Shown piece after piece: positions 5,320 to 5,548 of a DNA stretch of 5,548 bases. A program made the translations under genes and the position numbers. This DNA is from Pseudomonadota bacterium (GTDB lineage Bacteria; Pseudomonadota; Alphaproteobacteria; Rhizobiales; Xanthobacteraceae). The notes beneath the pieces were generated by a model. It did no database searches, was not told the origin of the DNA, and worked only from the letters and a program-made list of their open reading frames with translations. Location: NCBI GenBank assembly GCA_023405565.1, contig JAEXXW010000177.1, positions 1 through 5,548 of the forward strand. The letters run 5' to 3'. Position 1 is the first letter of the stretch. Every line of letters starts with the position of its first letter.

Positions 5320-5373
5320 CTGAGTCGGTGTCCAGGCGGCAAAGTATTCTAATCTAGCGCGTTTTTGCCTGCC

Positions 5374-5402
5374 TTGCGGATGCCGCGCACAATCCGTAAG
5401 TA
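5374..5402 (+). promoter_or_regulatory. Candidate lipA promoter
   Basis: TTGCGG (5374-5379), a 17-bp spacer and TAAGTA (5397-5402) lie about 40 bp upstream of the TTG start, in the 125-bp gap shared by the divergent ABC gene and lipA. The -35 box is reasonable and the -10 box weak. No terminator or riboswitch is seen in this gap. Confidence 0.3.
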
Positions 5403-5444
5403 GAATTCTTAAGTGCTTGATACAGCTTCCGTTCGGGGCCCATT

Positions 5445-5548
5445 TTGACGGTCATCATCGATACCATTTCGCAGCCCCGGCCGCGGCACCCGGAAAAGGC
5501 CGGCCGGCCGGACAGCCCCTTGCTGCGCAAGCCGGACTGGATCCGGGT
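5445..5548 (+). CDS. lipA: Lipoyl synthase, N-terminal fragment (runs off the window)
   Basis: Only the first 34 codons are present. The product begins MTVIIDTIS, then [15 protein letters not shown], and ends LRKPDWIR, which matches the N-terminal extension of rhizobial LipA (typically RHPEK..RPDSP...KPDWIRV). LipA is the radical-SAM enzyme that inserts two sulfurs into protein-bound octanoate to make the lipoyl group of pyruvate and 2-oxoglutarate dehydrogenases. Its CxxxC-type iron-sulfur motifs lie outside the window. The start must be TTG at 5445 (or ATT at 5442), because the frame is closed by TGA at 5418-5420 and has no ATG or GTG before the conserved region. A modest GGGG at 5436-5439 may serve as ribosome-binding site. 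The neighbouring lpdA tails fit a lipoate/PDH locus. Confidence 0.88.
   Translation, partial: MTVIIDTISQPRPRHPEKAGRPDSPLLRKPDWIR

Noticed and set aside
5402..5409. AGAATTCT palindrome in the lipA upstream region
   Set aside because: An 8-bp palindrome is expected by chance and has no extension.

Overview
The window looks like an alphaproteobacterial chromosome, most likely Bradyrhizobiaceae/Nitrobacteraceae (Bradyrhizobium, Rhodopseudomonas or a relative). The reasons are the GC-rich right half, an Omp25-type outer-membrane barrel typical of the order, and the start of lipA at the right edge next to 3' ends of an E3 gene (lpdA) of the pyruvate dehydrogenase type. The genus is inferred from remembered protein style, not from a search.

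Layout. Positions 1-71 may hold the last codons of a gene entering from the left. An outer-membrane beta-barrel gene follows on the minus strand (319-1188), with a plain intergenic region upstream of it. From 1442 to about 3514 lies a mosaic: two diverged direct copies of one composite unit (1442-2090 and 2861-3514). Each copy has (i) an AT-richer left end, (ii) a roughly 200-nt palindromic scaffold in which a long outer stem encloses about four smaller hairpins, (iii) a short conserved leader with a 7-bp inverted repeat, (iv) the last ~60 codons of lpdA without the rest of the gene, and (v) an lpdA-type intrinsic terminator. Copy A keeps an open lpdA tail with a stop codon; copy B is decayed by indels. 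Between the copies is a lower-GC, tightly packed minus-strand cluster of three very small genes (2841 to 2114). The middle one appears frameshifted.

The right part (3557-5548) looks like ordinary core chromosome with higher GC: a GlsB/YeaQ-type small membrane protein (plus strand), a convergent fused ABC transporter (minus strand), and the first 34 codons of lipA, starting at TTG.

Interpretation. lpdA and lipA are functionally linked, since LipA makes the lipoyl cofactor that E3 reoxidises, and the ancestral order was plausibly lpdA-glsB-ABC-lipA. Two headless lpdA tails behind identical structured elements are what repeated integration of mobile DNA into the 3' end of lpdA would leave behind, each event stranding a displaced gene tail. 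A simple tandem duplication followed by decay is the main alternative. No integrase, transposase, tRNA, rRNA or CRISPR array is visible.
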